A stretch of DNA of 64,000 nucleotides from Halorubellus sp. JP-L1 (GTDB lineage: Archaea; Halobacteriota; Halobacteria; Halobacteriales; Natrialbaceae). This document shows positions 51,149 to 61,063 of this stretch, in pieces. A program made the translations under genes and the position numbers. Positions within the stretch are counted from its first letter, which is position 1, and each line of letters begins with the position of its first letter. The stretch covers positions 248,001-312,000 of the forward strand of contig NZ_JAAOIR010000004.1 of NCBI RefSeq assembly GCF_011440375.1, given 5' to 3'. The notes beneath the pieces are model-generated. The model was not told the DNA's origin, made no database searches, and was given only the letters and a program-made list of their open reading frames with translations.

Positions 51149-52003
51149 CTAGTCACCCCCCGCGTACGGCGCGAGTTCGTCGACGACCTGCTCCATTCCT
51201 TGGGAGTCGGTAGGGTCGACGTCCGTCGCCTCGCGCTCGCTCGGCGCCTTCGGAATCGGGTCGACGCCGCCGACGATCGTCGGCGACCCGTCGAGGCCGA
51301 TGAAGTCCGGGTCGAGGTTCAGGTCCTCGTGGTCCCAGACCGTCATCACGTCCTCGTGGTCCTCGGCGCGCTCCTGGGTCTCCTCGCGGAGGTCCTTGTG
51401 CAGGAGGCGGTGCTCGGCGCGACGGTACGTCGGCTCGAACTCGGGGTCGGTGACGACGAACGCCGGGAGGTCGGTCTCGACGGTCTCGATCTCCTCGACG
51501 TCGCCCTTCACGAGTCGTTTCGCGCGTACGGTGCCCGCGTCGGCGTCGACGTCGAGCGAGATGACGTGCGTGAGGATCGGCCAGTCCATGCACCACGCCG
51601 CCTGGGGGCCGGTGTGGCCGGTCTCCCCGTCCGCGGTCTTGAATCCCGCGAACACGAGGTCCGGCGTCTCCTCCAGGTTCTTCAGGCCGGTCGCGACGGT
51701 GATCGCGGTCGCCCACGTGTCCGCGGCCGCCATCTCGCGGTCCGAGAGCAGGTAGCAGTCGTCGCCGTAGACGTCCGCCATGCCCTCGCGGAGCACGTCC
51801 CCGTACCCCGGCGGCCCCATGCTCATGAGGCTCACGCGACCGCCGTTCCGGATCTTCGTCTGGAGCGCCGCACGCGCCGCGTGCTTGTCGTTCGGGTTCA
51901 TCACCGTCGGCGTCTCCCCACGCTCGAGATGGCCGTCCTCGTCGAACGACACCACCCCTTCGCGGAAGTCGGGGACCCCTTTCGTCAGTACGACAGAATA
52001 CAT
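51149..52003 (-). CDS. etfB: Electron-transfer flavoprotein beta subunit (EtfB/FixA)
   Basis: The 284-residue protein starts MYSVVLTKGVPDFREGVVSF, equivalent to the first strand of EtfB, then NPNDKHAARAALQTKIRNGG and LVFAGFKTADGETGHTGPQA in the nucleotide-binding region. It forms the heterodimer with EtfA. ATG 52003 is chosen because it begins the conserved strand, nine codons after an earlier ATG at 52030. As the first gene of the etfB-etfA-fixC operon it is probably transcribed from the 238-nt gap before the ferredoxin gene. Confidence 0.93.
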   Translation of the reverse strand: MYSVVLTKGVPDFREGVVSFDEDGHLERGETPTVMNPNDKHAARAALQTKIRNGGRVSLMSMGPPGYGDVLREGMADVYGDDCYLLSDREMAAADTWATAITVATGLKNLEETPDLVFAGFKTADGETGHTGPQAAWCMDWPILTHVISLDVDADAGTVRAKRLVKGDVEEIETVETDLPAFVVTDPEFEPTYRRAEHRLLHKDLREETQERAEDHEDVMTVWDHEDLNLDPDFIGLDGSPTIVGGVDPIPKAPSEREATDVDPTDSQGMEQVVDELAPYAGGD

Positions 52004-52241
52004 CTCATGAATCACCTTGAGTGGGTTCACCTAGCACGGCGTACGGAGGGATTATGACTGTGTCGGTGAATCCCATGGGACAACGCCGCGGCGGCACCGG
52101 TTTTTGCCGCTAGTCGTTCGCGAGAGAGTGATGCTTCACGTCAACGAGATGGGGCGGTCGTCGGTCCCGTGGCATCCGTCTTCGATTGTTAGAACAGTCG
52201 TTCGAGGACGAGCGTGCTCGTCGGAGAACGAACCGCGGTCG

Positions 52242-52577
<336 letters not shown>

Positions 52578-52783
52578 CTAACACCACTCGACCCTACTAC
52601 TTAAAACTTCGACCCCATCGACGGGGTGGACCGCAAGCCGGCGTCGCATCGTCGCCGTTCGGCCAGCTCTATGACGTCTCGATATCCGGACCCAGGTACC
52701 CTGAAGGTCCCGGTTCCCTCGAGGCCACAGCTGGTCGGCCCCCGCCGGCCAGCACGGCCCCGATCAGTCGAGTTACGGCGACC

Positions 52784-53614
52784 TCAGGCCACGCCAACGA
52801 GTGCGGTCCCGAGCAAGATGACGTGCGCACTCGCGTGCGCGAGCATCGCCGCCTCCAGGGAGTCCTCGATGAACAGCCACCCGAAGACGACGCCTGCGAT
52901 CGCGTTCAGGGCGACGACGCGCGCGGCGACGGGGAGCGTGAGGTCCATGCTCGCCGCGGCCTGGGGGAGGTGCGCGGCGCCGAACGCGAGCGCGGCGAGC
53001 ACGACCGCAGTCCACGCGACCGCGCGACGCCGATCTCCGGGGACGACGGCGGCCAGTACCCACGCGATCGCGGACACCAGCCCCCAGCGGAGCATCAGTT
53101 CCTCCGCCAGCCCCCCGAACAGGAACCGTGCGGGTGCGCTCGCCAGCACGAGCGCGACCGAACCGGGGCTGGCGCCGGTCGGTGCCGCCGATGGGACGAC
53201 GGCCGTCAGGACGACGTCGAGTGCGACGATGCCGACGCCGGTCGCGAGGCCGACGACGACGGCCCGCGGTGCGGACTCGCGCACTCGCGACCACACCCGA
53301 CGCCCGTCGGTCGCGTGGTCGTGGACGAACGACCTGAACCCGACGCGCGGCGCGGTCGCGGTCCCGACGACCGTCGCGACGACGGCGAGCACCGCCGGCG
53401 TCGCGATGGAGAGCGCGACCGCCACGGGGAGGCTCGCGTCCGCCGGGAGCCCGCTTCGCTCCGCGATCGTCGGGTCGATCGTCAACTGGAGCGCCGCCGT
53501 CGCGGCGACGCCGGCGAGTCCGGCGACGCCGAAGAGCAGCATCCACGCCGTCCGCCTGAGGAAGGACGTCGAAGTCGATGCAGTTCGGGCCGAAGCGTCG
53601 GTCTGGTGGGCCAT
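52784..53614 (-). CDS. CPBP-family intramembrane metalloprotease
   Basis: The 276-residue protein has about six to eight membrane helices and the CPBP (Abi/CAAX-protease) motifs: LAEELMLRWG (EExxxR) at about residue 158, AFGAAHLPQAAA (FxxxH), and LAHASAHV in the last helix. Such proteins act as membrane endoproteases or bacteriocin-immunity proteins; the archaeal substrate is unknown. ATG 53614 was chosen since the upstream nine codons lie in the promoter of the divergent winged-helix gene. There is no prenylated substrate gene nearby. Confidence 0.85.
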   Translation of the reverse strand: MAHQTDASARTASTSTSFLRRTAWMLLFGVAGLAGVAATAALQLTIDPTIAERSGLPADASLPVAVALSIATPAVLAVVATVVGTATAPRVGFRSFVHDHATDGRRVWSRVRESAPRAVVVGLATGVGIVALDVVLTAVVPSAAPTGASPGSVALVLASAPARFLFGGLAEELMLRWGLVSAIAWVLAAVVPGDRRRAVAWTAVVLAALAFGAAHLPQAAASMDLTLPVAARVVALNAIAGVVFGWLFIEDSLEAAMLAHASAHVILLGTALVGVA

Positions 53615-53714
53615 ACGAACGGCTTCGACGGGGCGGTACAAGAACCGGGTTCCGCGACTTCACCGCGAGAAGTCGTCGGTACGATTATTTCTACTGGGGG
53701 AACAGATACTGGCC

Positions 53715-54083
53715 GTGAGCGAGGACGGACCGACTCCGGGCGACGGGACCGCCGTCGGCTTTGCCGCCGTCGCGGACGCGCTCGCCGACGACGTCGCCAG
53801 CGGCATCCTCCGCGAGACGTACGAGGACGCCCGCAGCGCGCACGAGCTCGCGAACGCACTCGGGACGTCGCCGCCGACCGTGTACCGGCGCCTCGAGACG
53901 CTCCGCGAGTACGACCTCGTCGTCGCGTCGACGCGACCGGACCCCGACGGCCACCACACCGACGTCTACCGCGCGAACGTCGACCGCGTCGTCGTCCACC
54001 TCGACGTCGACGGCTTCACCGTCGAGGTCGAGCGCACCGAGACCATGGCCGACCGCTTCACGAACATCATCGAGGACATGTAA
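53715..54083 (+). CDS. Small winged-helix regulator, first of a paralogous regulator/membrane-protein pair
   Basis: The 122-residue protein (GTG start at 53715) has an ArsR-like winged helix (about 15-80; DARSAHELANALGTSPPTVY then RRLETLREYDLVVASTRPD), a DGHHT motif (about residue 78) shared with the paralogue at 61342-61719, and a C-terminal strand region (VVVHLDVDGFTVEVERTET). ArsR-type proteins bind DNA as dimers. A 1-nt gap separates it from the small membrane protein, so the two are co-translated. It is divergent from the CPBP gene. Confidence 0.82.
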   Translation: MSEDGPTPGDGTAVGFAAVADALADDVASGILRETYEDARSAHELANALGTSPPTVYRRLETLREYDLVVASTRPDPDGHHTDVYRANVDRVVVHLDVDGFTVEVERTETMADRFTNIIEDM

Positions 54084-54084
54084 C

Positions 54085-54489
54085 ATGACCATCGCTACTC
54101 TCAGGCTCCATCCGAGCACGACTCCCACGCTCCACGCGACCGACGGTGCGCACGCACGCCAGATCAGCGACGGACTCGGTGCGATCGCACTCCAGCTCGA
54201 GGAGTTCTCCGAACTCCAGTACGCGCTCCTCGGCGTCGAGGCCGTGACCGTCGTCCTCGGGCTCGTCATCGCGTACGTCGCCGTCCAGGGCTACAGGCGC
54301 AACGAGAGCCGCCCGATGCTGTTCGTCGCCACCGGGTTCGTCCTCCTCGTCGGCGTCCCCGCCGTCCTCGGCATCGGTTACCTCGCGAGTCTGCTCCCGC
54401 AGACGGTCGTCTCGATCGGGGGGACCGTGAGCGAGGTGCTCGCGATGGCGAGCATCCTCTACGGGCTCCGCGCTCCCGCGCGCGAGTGA
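54085..54489 (+). CDS. Small multi-helix membrane protein paired with the winged-helix regulator
   Basis: The 134-residue protein has a soluble N-terminal segment of about 35 residues, then three membrane segments (about 45-65, 76-98, 110-128): VEAVTVVLGLVIAYVAVQGY, PMLFVATGFVLLVGVPAVLG. The paralogue at 61064-61345 lacks the N-terminal extension but shares the helix pattern, including the GYRRN/AYRRT loop. Its ATG lies 1 nt after the regulator's stop. It may act as a membrane partner of the regulator. This is inferred from conserved pairing. Confidence 0.78.
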   Translation: MTIATLRLHPSTTPTLHATDGAHARQISDGLGAIALQLEEFSELQYALLGVEAVTVVLGLVIAYVAVQGYRRNESRPMLFVATGFVLLVGVPAVLGIGYLASLLPQTVVSIGGTVSEVLAMASILYGLRAPARE

Positions 54490-54526
54490 AGTCGCACGAC
54501 GGCCGCCGTTCCCCGGCAGTCCCGAT

Positions 54527-54805
54527 TCACTCCACGCTGGTCGCGACCTCGTCCACGTCGGGCTCGGTTCGGTCCTTCCAGACGACGGTGCGCTGGCTGC
54601 CCGTGACGTACCGGTATCCGGCGTACAGCAGATTCGGGACGCCCAGCGCCCACCAGATCGTGAAGATGGCGATGACGATGTGGACGCCCGGACTGCCGAA
54701 CTCGCGCCGCACGAGCGTGACGCGATCCCGCGTCTCCGCCTCGATCTGCCAGCCGGACTCGACCATCGTCGTGACCTCGCGCCGGTAGGAGTCAGAACGC
54801 TCCAT
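54527..54805 (-). CDS. Small membrane protein, function unknown
   Basis: The 92-residue protein has a soluble N-terminal half (WQIEAETRDRVTLVRREFGS) and one or two membrane segments (about residues 42-68, VHIVIAIFTIWWALGVPNLL), then an acidic tail. Conserved small haloarchaeal membrane proteins with this layout are known, but no function is assigned. It is convergent with the membrane-protein gene (37 nt) and divergent from msrA. Confidence 0.7.
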   Translation of the reverse strand: MERSDSYRREVTTMVESGWQIEAETRDRVTLVRREFGSPGVHIVIAIFTIWWALGVPNLLYAGYRYVTGSQRTVVWKDRTEPDVDEVATSVE

Positions 54806-54967
54806 ACCGAATCGTCCGTCGCCGTCCCGTAAGTGGTGGTGCCCAGTTCGTTGTCGGATTCGCTCCCGGTGTATACGAGTCGCTCGCTCGCCGAGAGACC
54901 GATCGTCGAATCCGGAACGGCCGGCCGTCGAGACAAGCCTTTACCCCGCAAGCCCCTATCGTCGATC

Positions 54968-55504
54968 ATGAGCGAGACAGCGACGTTCGGTGGCGGGTGC
55001 TTCTGGTGCATCGAAGCGGCCATGAAGGAACTCGACGGCGTGCACGAGGTCACGTCCGGGTACGCAGGCGGCGACACCGAGAACCCGACGTACCGCGAGG
55101 TGTGCTCGGGGAGCACGGGCCACGCCGAGGTCGTCCGCGTCGAGTTCGACCCTGGAGTCATCGCGTTCGAGGACCTGCTGCGCGTGTTCTTCACCATCCA
55201 CGATCCGACCCAACTCAACAAGCAGGGGCCGGACGTCGGCACGCAGTACCGCACGATCGTCCTCTACGAGTCCGACGAGCAACGCGACCTCACGGAGGCG
55301 TTCATCGAGGGCCTCGAGGACGAGGGCGTGTACGACGACGACATCGTGACCGAAGTCGAACCGCTCGAGACGTTCTACGAGGCCGAGGAAGAACACCAGG
55401 ACTACTACGAGAAGAACCCGAACGACCGCTACTGCACGTTCCACGCAGACCCGAAGATCCAGAAGGTCCGCGAGCAGTTCGAGGACGAGGTCACCGCGGA
55501 CTGA
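54968..55504 (+). CDS. msrA: Peptide-methionine (S)-S-oxide reductase MsrA
   Basis: The 178-residue enzyme has the active-site GCFWCIEAA (catalytic C11) near the N-terminus, GYAGGDTENPTYREVCSGST and GHAEVVRVEFDP. These are family signatures, and the length is normal. It reduces methionine sulfoxide in proteins using thioredoxin-type donors, repairing oxidative damage. The ATG at 54968 is the natural start; no MsrB follows within the operon. A separate promoter lies downstream for the DoxX gene. Confidence 0.95.
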   Translation: MSETATFGGGCFWCIEAAMKELDGVHEVTSGYAGGDTENPTYREVCSGSTGHAEVVRVEFDPGVIAFEDLLRVFFTIHDPTQLNKQGPDVGTQYRTIVLYESDEQRDLTEAFIEGLEDEGVYDDDIVTEVEPLETFYEAEEEHQDYYEKNPNDRYCTFHADPKIQKVREQFEDEVTAD

Positions 55505-55587
55505 CCGATCCGCTCGCCCTCGACTTCCCCTCCCGAACCCGAGACACCCACTAACGCACTTCTCACCCCTCGAGAAACGCTGTTCTC

Positions 55588-55597
55588 TTATATACCG
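55588..55597 (+). promoter_or_regulatory. TATA box of the DoxX gene
   Basis: CTTATATACC is centred about 38 nt upstream of the ATG at 55630, leaving a leader of roughly 10 nt. Confidence 0.5.
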
Positions 55598-55629
55598 TCT
55601 TCCAGCGTAGGTAGTATCGTTGAAGTAAC

Positions 55630-56205
55630 ATGGCATCTATTCAATCCCCCAAGCAGACCAAGAACCGGTTCGAGAGCACCCTCGGCGGCATCACCGTCGG
55701 CGGCCAGGCCCACTCCCTGAGCGCGTGGTTCGTTCTCGCACTCAGGCTCACGTTCGGATACGCGTTCCTCGCGGCCGGACTCGAGAAGGTCCTCGAAGCC
55801 GGCTGGAGCGCGCAGGGCTACCTCGCGAACGTCGCCGCCGTCAACGGCAACCCCCTCGCGGGGACGTTCGCGTGGATGGCCGAGACCGCCTGGTTCGTGT
55901 CGTTCGTCGACCTCGCCGTGCCTTGGGGCGAACTCCTCATCGGCATCGGGCTCGTCGTCGGCCTCCTCGTCCGCCTCGCGGCGTTCTGGGGCGCGTTCAT
56001 GATGGCGATGTTCTACTTCGGGAACTGGAGCATCGAGCACGGCATCGTCAACAGCGACCTCGCGTACGTCGTCGTCTTCCTCGCGATCGCCGCGTTCGGC
56101 GCCGGCCGCATCCTCGGCCTCGACGCGTACGTCGAGTCCTACGAGTTCGCGGACGGCCGCACGCTCCTCGAGAAGTACCCGCGTCTCGACTACGTCCTCG
56201 GCTGA
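55630..56205 (+). CDS. DoxX-family membrane protein
   Basis: The 191-residue protein has four membrane helices: AWFVLALRLTFGYAFLAAGL (about 32-51), a second at about 90-115 preceded by LVDLAVPWGELLIGIGLVVG-like sequence, and two more toward the C-terminus. The G-x-x-x-F-x-x-x-G-x-x-K arrangement in helix 1 (FLAAGLEKVLEAGW) and ALG/AFG pattern fit DoxX/DoxD, first described as small subunits of thiosulfate:quinone oxidoreductase. Here it stands alone, as is common, so a respiratory role is only possible. Confidence 0.85.
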   Translation: MASIQSPKQTKNRFESTLGGITVGGQAHSLSAWFVLALRLTFGYAFLAAGLEKVLEAGWSAQGYLANVAAVNGNPLAGTFAWMAETAWFVSFVDLAVPWGELLIGIGLVVGLLVRLAAFWGAFMMAMFYFGNWSIEHGIVNSDLAYVVVFLAIAAFGAGRILGLDAYVESYEFADGRTLLEKYPRLDYVLG

Positions 56206-56251
56206 GACGGTCTCAGCGGGACGCTCCCTCTTACTTCGTTCCTTCGCGTTC

Positions 56252-59200
56252 TCACTGCATCACCTCTGGCTCCGTCGACGAATCGAACAGCGACTCGAAC
56301 ACCTTCTGCTCGCCCTTCCTGAGGTGCTGGTGGAACGTCGGCGCGGCGACGTCCAGCGACGCGGCGACGTCCTCGCCGGTGGCGTCGCGCGGCCACTCGA
56401 AGTACCCGGAGTGGTACGCGGCCGCCAGCGCCGTCCGCTGTCTGTCCGTCAGTTCCGACAGCAGCGGCCCTCCGAGCCGCTGGATGTCCTCGCGCGACCG
56501 CTCGATGTGGGTCTGCCGGAGCATCGTCGCCGTCGGGTACTCCGCCTCGACGGCGTCGATCACCTCGCGGACGTCGACCGACGGCGCGAGGTGGATCGTC
56601 ATGTGGTAGTCACCGTCCTCGATGATCGCCGACTGTACGTACCCGCCGAGCGACGCCACGACGGACAGCACGGGCGGTTCCGTCAACGTCACCTCGAACC
56701 CGCGTGGGTCGCTATCTTCGTCGACAGAGAGGTCCCGCCAGTGCGGGAGGGCTTCGGTCAGTTCCGCGAGCGCACCGACCATGTCGGGCGTCACCGTCCC
56801 GAAGACGACGAACTCGTTATCGCCCGTCGGCACCGTGTGCTCGATCGCGATGCGACCGTCTCCATCCGCCGAGACGTCCATCGTCTCGAGGACGTCCCGC
56901 AACTGGAATTCGAGTTCGACGAGTTCGTCGCTCATCAGTGCACGCTTGCGTTCGGCGGCAGCGATGGCGTGCCCGACGATCTCCCCGAGACGGCCGAGTA
57001 CCTCGCGTTCCCGCTCGCCGAACGCGAACGCGCGGTCGCTGTAGACGCCTATGACGCCGTAGGTCATGTCGTCGTGGAAGATGGGGATGGCCGCCGCGGA
57101 TCGGAACCCGGCGTCTCTGCCCGCGTCCCGCCACGGCTCGTGGCGTGGGTCGTCGGTGATCTCCTGGGTCACCTGGACGTCGCCGGTCAGGAACGCACGG
57201 CCCATCGGTCCGTCGCTCCGTTCGTCGTCGGGGTCGACGCTCACCGTCAAGCCGTCCAGGTAGTCGCTGTCGGCCGACTGCGCGCGGACGTCGACGGTCT
57301 CGGACGCTGGGTTGGCGTCGCCGATCCACGCGAACGCGTACGAGTCCGTCGCGGCGAGGCGCTCGCAGACAGTGGTCTCGATCTCCTCGCGCGTCGACTG
57401 CTCGATGACGGCGCTCGTGACGTCCTCGACGACGCCGTGGAGCGTGTTCAGCGCCCCGAGTTCCTCGCGACGCCGGACGAGTTCGTCCTCGTGGGCCGCG
57501 CGGTCGATCGCGTTCGCGATGATGCTCGCGACCGACTGGAGGAACGTGACGTCGTGCCCGGCGAACTCGCGCTTCTCGGTGGCGTGCGCGCCGAGGACCC
57601 CCCAGGGATCGTTGCACGGCCCGATGACGGTGCTGATGCCGCTCTCGACGCCGTGATTCGTGAGTAGCTCCGGGCCGCTGATGGCGTCGTGCGCGTCCAG
57701 GTCCTCGACGACGACGGGTTGCTCGGTCGCGAGCGTGTGTGCGGCCTGGGACTCGTCCTCGACCGCGGACACCGACGCGTCGCCCACGAGTCCCTCGTCC
57801 CAGCCGACGCCCGAGCGGAGGGAGAGCGACCGCTGGTCCGGCGCGAGGTCCAGGACCTTGGAGTAGTCGACGCCGAGGACGTCCGCGACCAGCTCGGTTG
57901 CGTCCGCCAGCAGGTCGTCCACGTCGCCGTACTCGAGCGCCCGCTGGCCCAGTTCCGCGACCGCCGCCTGCTGGTGCATGCGCCATTCGAGCTCGCGCTC
58001 GCGCGCCTTCTGGCCGGTGACGTCCTGACTCATCGCCATGGCAGCGAAAGTCTCGCCGTCGTCGTCGCGCACCGGCACGAACTGGAACTGGTACGTTCGC
58101 CCGTCGACCGTCTCCTCGAAACTGGCGGGCTCCCCGTCCAGTGCGGCTTCGTAGCGCGGGACGACGACGTCCGCCACGGCCTCCGGGAGTGCCTCCTCGA
58201 TGAATCCGCCTATCAGTTCACTCCGCGGGACGTCGTAGTCGCCCTCCAGCGTCCCGCCGAAGGAGGCGTACCGCAGGTCCTCGTCGACGAGCGCGACGGC
58301 GCCGTTCGGGAAGTTCTCGATGAACGTCTGGTACTGCCGCCTGGACTCCTCGAGTTCGCGCTCGCGTCGCTTCCGTTCGGTGACGTCACGGACGACGCCG
58401 ATCCGCTCGTAGCCGTCGTCGGTGGGCAGCAGCGAGAACGTCGCCTCGCCCACCCACGTCTCCCCGTTCGGCGTCGTGAGCTCGCGCTCGAGCGTCGCCG
58501 TCGAGCGCTCGCCCGACCGGAGTTCGGACTCGAGCGCACTCGCGGCCTCGTAGGTCTCCTCGTCGACGACCGACGAGACGTGCGAGCCGACGATCGTTTC
58601 CTCCGAGTACCCCGTCATCGAGAGGTAGGCACCGTTCACGAGTGTGAACTCGCCGGCCTCGTCGACGGCGTAGATGCCGTCGTCGACTGTCTCGACGATC
58701 GACTTGTACCGTTCCAGATCTCGCTCGCGCTCCCTGCGCTCGGTGACGTCCCGGAAGTACACCGACAGTCCCGTCTCGGAGGGGTACGCGTTGACCTCGA
58801 ACCACGCCTCGAGCGGTTCGAAGTACTCCTCGAACGTCATCGACTCCTGGGTCTCGAACGCCCGATGGTACTCCTCGTAGAACGTCGAATCGATCGCCCC
58901 GGGGAACGCCTCCCAGAGCGTCTCCCCGACGAGACGCTCTCCCTCCCGCCCCAGGACGACCTTCGCCTGGTCGTTGACGTCGACGAACTCCCAGTCGTCG
59001 TCGACAGCGAAGAACGCGTCGTCGACCCGCCGGAACACGTCGTCGAGCTCCTCCTTGAGTTCCTCGCGTCGCCGGCGCAGTCGACGTTCCTTCGCTCGAC
59101 GCTCGCTAACGTCCCGTCCGATCCCCGTGAACCCGACGACCGATCCGTCCTCGTCCGTGAGTGGCGTCGCGGAGAACTCGTAGGGGATGGTCTCACCGTC

Positions 59201-60463
59201 CGCCGTCAGTAGCGGTGCCTCGAAGGTCACCGACTCGCCGTTCGCCACCAGTTCGATCGCGCTCGCGACCCGGTCGGCGTCCGCCTCGGGAACGAAGTCC
59301 GTCGGCGTCATCTCATCCATCTCCACGTCGGTGTAGCCAGTCACGTTCCGGAAGTGCTCGTTCCAGCGGAGAATTTCGCCGTCGTCGTCGAACGCGTAGA
59401 TGACGTCGCGCTGGTTCTCCAGGAGACTCTCGACGAACGACTTCTCCTCCTCGAGTTCGCGCTCGTACTCGCGGCGGTCAGTCATGTCGCGCGTGACCTT
59501 CGCGAACCCCTGGAGGTCGCCGTCGTCGTCCCGGATCGCCGTGATCGTGACGTTCGCCCAGAACCGAGAGCCGTCCGCGCGCACCCGCCAGCCCACGTCC
59601 TCGACGGACCCCTCCGCCTCCGCGGCCGCCAGGTTCGCTTCGGGAACGCCGGCCGCCCGGTCGACGTCGGTGTAGAACCGCGAGAAGTGCTGGCCAACGA
59701 TCTCCTCGGCGTCGAAGCCCTTGATGCGCTCTGCGCCCGGATTCCACGTTCGAACCGTCCCGTCGGTGTCGAGCGTGAAGATCGCGTACTCGTCGACCGC
59801 TTCCACGAGCGACTCGAACTCCCGGTGCGTCCGTTCCTCGCGCTTGCGTTCTGTGACGTCGTAGTAGAGTTCGACGCGGCCGCCAGCGTACTCGCCGGAC
59901 TCGATCGGCGTGCTTCGGTGTTCGAGCCAGCGTTCATCGCGGCCCTCGCCGGCGGTGACGTGACACTCGAACCGTTCGGGGGACATGTTGTCCTCGTAGC
60001 TCTCCAGAACGGTGTCGGTGAACGTCTCCGTGTCCTCGACGACCGACCCGATTCGTTCCTCGACGAGCCGCCGCTTGTCCCTGCCGAGGACCTCCTCCGG
60101 ATGCAGTCCGAAGTAGCGCTCGGTCGTCTCGTTCACCCAGGCGACGTCGAGCGCCTCGTCGAGCACGAAGATGCCGACCTCGACGTCGTTGAGGACGTCG
60201 TCGACGAGCGAGTTCGCGAGCCTCGCCCAGTCCGACGCTTCCGACTCCCCTCGCGTCGCCGGTCGCCACCAGACGCGCGCACTCGCACCGACCTTCTTCG
60301 TCTCGAGGCGCCCCTCCTCGACGAGCCGTTCCAGTCGCGCGTACACCGTCCGACGACCGAGGTCCATGCTTTCAGCGACCTCCGGCGTCGTCAACGGAAC
60401 CCCAGATTCCTCGAACGTCCGGAGCGTCTCCAGGAGGTCGATGGACAAGGATTGCCGTCCCAT
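56252..60463 (-). CDS. Multi-PAS/GAF sensor-regulator with HTH domains at both ends (Bat-like)
   Basis: The 1403-residue soluble protein starts with a winged-helix segment (residues about 5-65; PLTTPEVAESMDLGRRTVYA). Six PAS-like repeats follow at about 75-820, each with the ...FVLDEAL/..IFTLDTDG type start; several have a GF.G..RDVTER type PAC end. Two GAF domains cover about 830-1155, and a Bat-type signal domain and HTH_10 end the protein (ELTDRQRTALAAAYHSGYFE, ASLDVAAPTFHQHLRKGEQK). It is a single-chain sensor and DNA-binding regulator. There is no histidine kinase domain. A TATA box lies at about -29; the 105-residue winged-helix gene is divergent. Confidence 0.9.
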   Translation of the reverse strand: MGRQSLSIDLLETLRTFEESGVPLTTPEVAESMDLGRRTVYARLERLVEEGRLETKKVGASARVWWRPATRGESEASDWARLANSLVDDVLNDVEVGIFVLDEALDVAWVNETTERYFGLHPEEVLGRDKRRLVEERIGSVVEDTETFTDTVLESYEDNMSPERFECHVTAGEGRDERWLEHRSTPIESGEYAGGRVELYYDVTERKREERTHREFESLVEAVDEYAIFTLDTDGTVRTWNPGAERIKGFDAEEIVGQHFSRFYTDVDRAAGVPEANLAAAEAEGSVEDVGWRVRADGSRFWANVTITAIRDDDGDLQGFAKVTRDMTDRREYERELEEEKSFVESLLENQRDVIYAFDDDGEILRWNEHFRNVTGYTDVEMDEMTPTDFVPEADADRVASAIELVANGESVTFEAPLLTADGETIPYEFSATPLTDEDGSVVGFTGIGRDVSERRAKERRLRRRREELKEELDDVFRRVDDAFFAVDDDWEFVDVNDQAKVVLGREGERLVGETLWEAFPGAIDSTFYEEYHRAFETQESMTFEEYFEPLEAWFEVNAYPSETGLSVYFRDVTERRERERDLERYKSIVETVDDGIYAVDEAGEFTLVNGAYLSMTGYSEETIVGSHVSSVVDEETYEAASALESELRSGERSTATLERELTTPNGETWVGEATFSLLPTDDGYERIGVVRDVTERKRRERELEESRRQYQTFIENFPNGAVALVDEDLRYASFGGTLEGDYDVPRSELIGGFIEEALPEAVADVVVPRYEAALDGEPASFEETVDGRTYQFQFVPVRDDDGETFAAMAMSQDVTGQKARERELEWRMHQQAAVAELGQRALEYGDVDDLLADATELVADVLGVDYSKVLDLAPDQRSLSLRSGVGWDEGLVGDASVSAVEDESQAAHTLATEQPVVVEDLDAHDAISGPELLTNHGVESGISTVIGPCNDPWGVLGAHATEKREFAGHDVTFLQSVASIIANAIDRAAHEDELVRRREELGALNTLHGVVEDVTSAVIEQSTREEIETTVCERLAATDSYAFAWIGDANPASETVDVRAQSADSDYLDGLTVSVDPDDERSDGPMGRAFLTGDVQVTQEITDDPRHEPWRDAGRDAGFRSAAAIPIFHDDMTYGVIGVYSDRAFAFGEREREVLGRLGEIVGHAIAAAERKRALMSDELVELEFQLRDVLETMDVSADGDGRIAIEHTVPTGDNEFVVFGTVTPDMVGALAELTEALPHWRDLSVDEDSDPRGFEVTLTEPPVLSVVASLGGYVQSAIIEDGDYHMTIHLAPSVDVREVIDAVEAEYPTATMLRQTHIERSREDIQRLGGPLLSELTDRQRTALAAAYHSGYFEWPRDATGEDVAASLDVAAPTFHQHLRKGEQKVFESLFDSSTEPEVMQ

Positions 60464-60485
60464 TGACCGCCGTACTCGTCCTCGT

Positions 60486-60499
60486 CGTATTAAATTTCC
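60486..60499 (-). promoter_or_regulatory. TATA box of the PAS/GAF regulator gene
   Basis: On the minus strand GGAAATTTAATACG is centred about 29 nt before the ATG at 60463, so the transcript should be leaderless. A 6-bp inverted repeat ATTGCT-GTT-AGCAAT (60522-60536) lies just upstream and could be an operator in the 220-nt gap before the divergent gene. Confidence 0.5.
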
Positions 60500-60683
60500 G
60501 TCGATGGAACCAACCCACCATATTGCTGTTAGCAATCGCAACTAACTACCACTACTCGCGAGAGTCGAAACGGTCGGCGTTCGGTTCGAGTCCTCTGAAG
60601 ACTATCGACTAGATTCGAACCTATACAGTTACAGTCGAGGCTTACAGTGGGAGCGAGCGTAGTAATCTCCACCTTCCGACACT

Positions 60684-61001
60684 ATGCAAACGCCATCAGC
60701 CGAGCACCCCACGAAACCGGCAGCAGTCGTGGAGACAGAACGGGACGAGGACGACGACGTCGTCTCGACGCGACGCCAAACGATTCTCGGCCTCTTGACC
60801 GCGTACGACGGTCCCGTCCACCTGGACACGCTCGCGACGGACCTGGCGGCCAACGAAGAGTTCGTCGACGACGACACCACCGACGAACGCGTACACACCC
60901 TACGGATCACCCTCCACCACCGGCACCTTCCCAAGATGGACGACCGTGGCATCCTCGATTACCATCCCGACTCGCATCGCGTCGAACTAGACGCCAGGTG
61001 A
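60684..61001 (+). CDS. Small winged-helix-like haloarchaeal protein
   Basis: The 105-residue protein has a middle segment QTILGLLTAYDGPVHLDTLA (about 32-51) with TLRITLHHRHLPKMDDRGIL (about 72-91), the helix-helix-wing order of small haloarchaeal winged-helix proteins (DUF7344-like). It has an acidic N-terminus. It could repress or tune the divergent PAS/GAF regulator, or other genes. No membrane partner follows. Its ATG is 220 nt from that of the regulator. Confidence 0.75.
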   Translation: MQTPSAEHPTKPAAVVETERDEDDDVVSTRRQTILGLLTAYDGPVHLDTLATDLAANEEFVDDDTTDERVHTLRITLHHRHLPKMDDRGILDYHPDSHRVELDAR

Positions 61002-61063
61002 CCACCGGCTGCCGGAAAACGTCACGGACTCCAGAACTGCGTCAGGCCGGCGTCGGAGACCCG

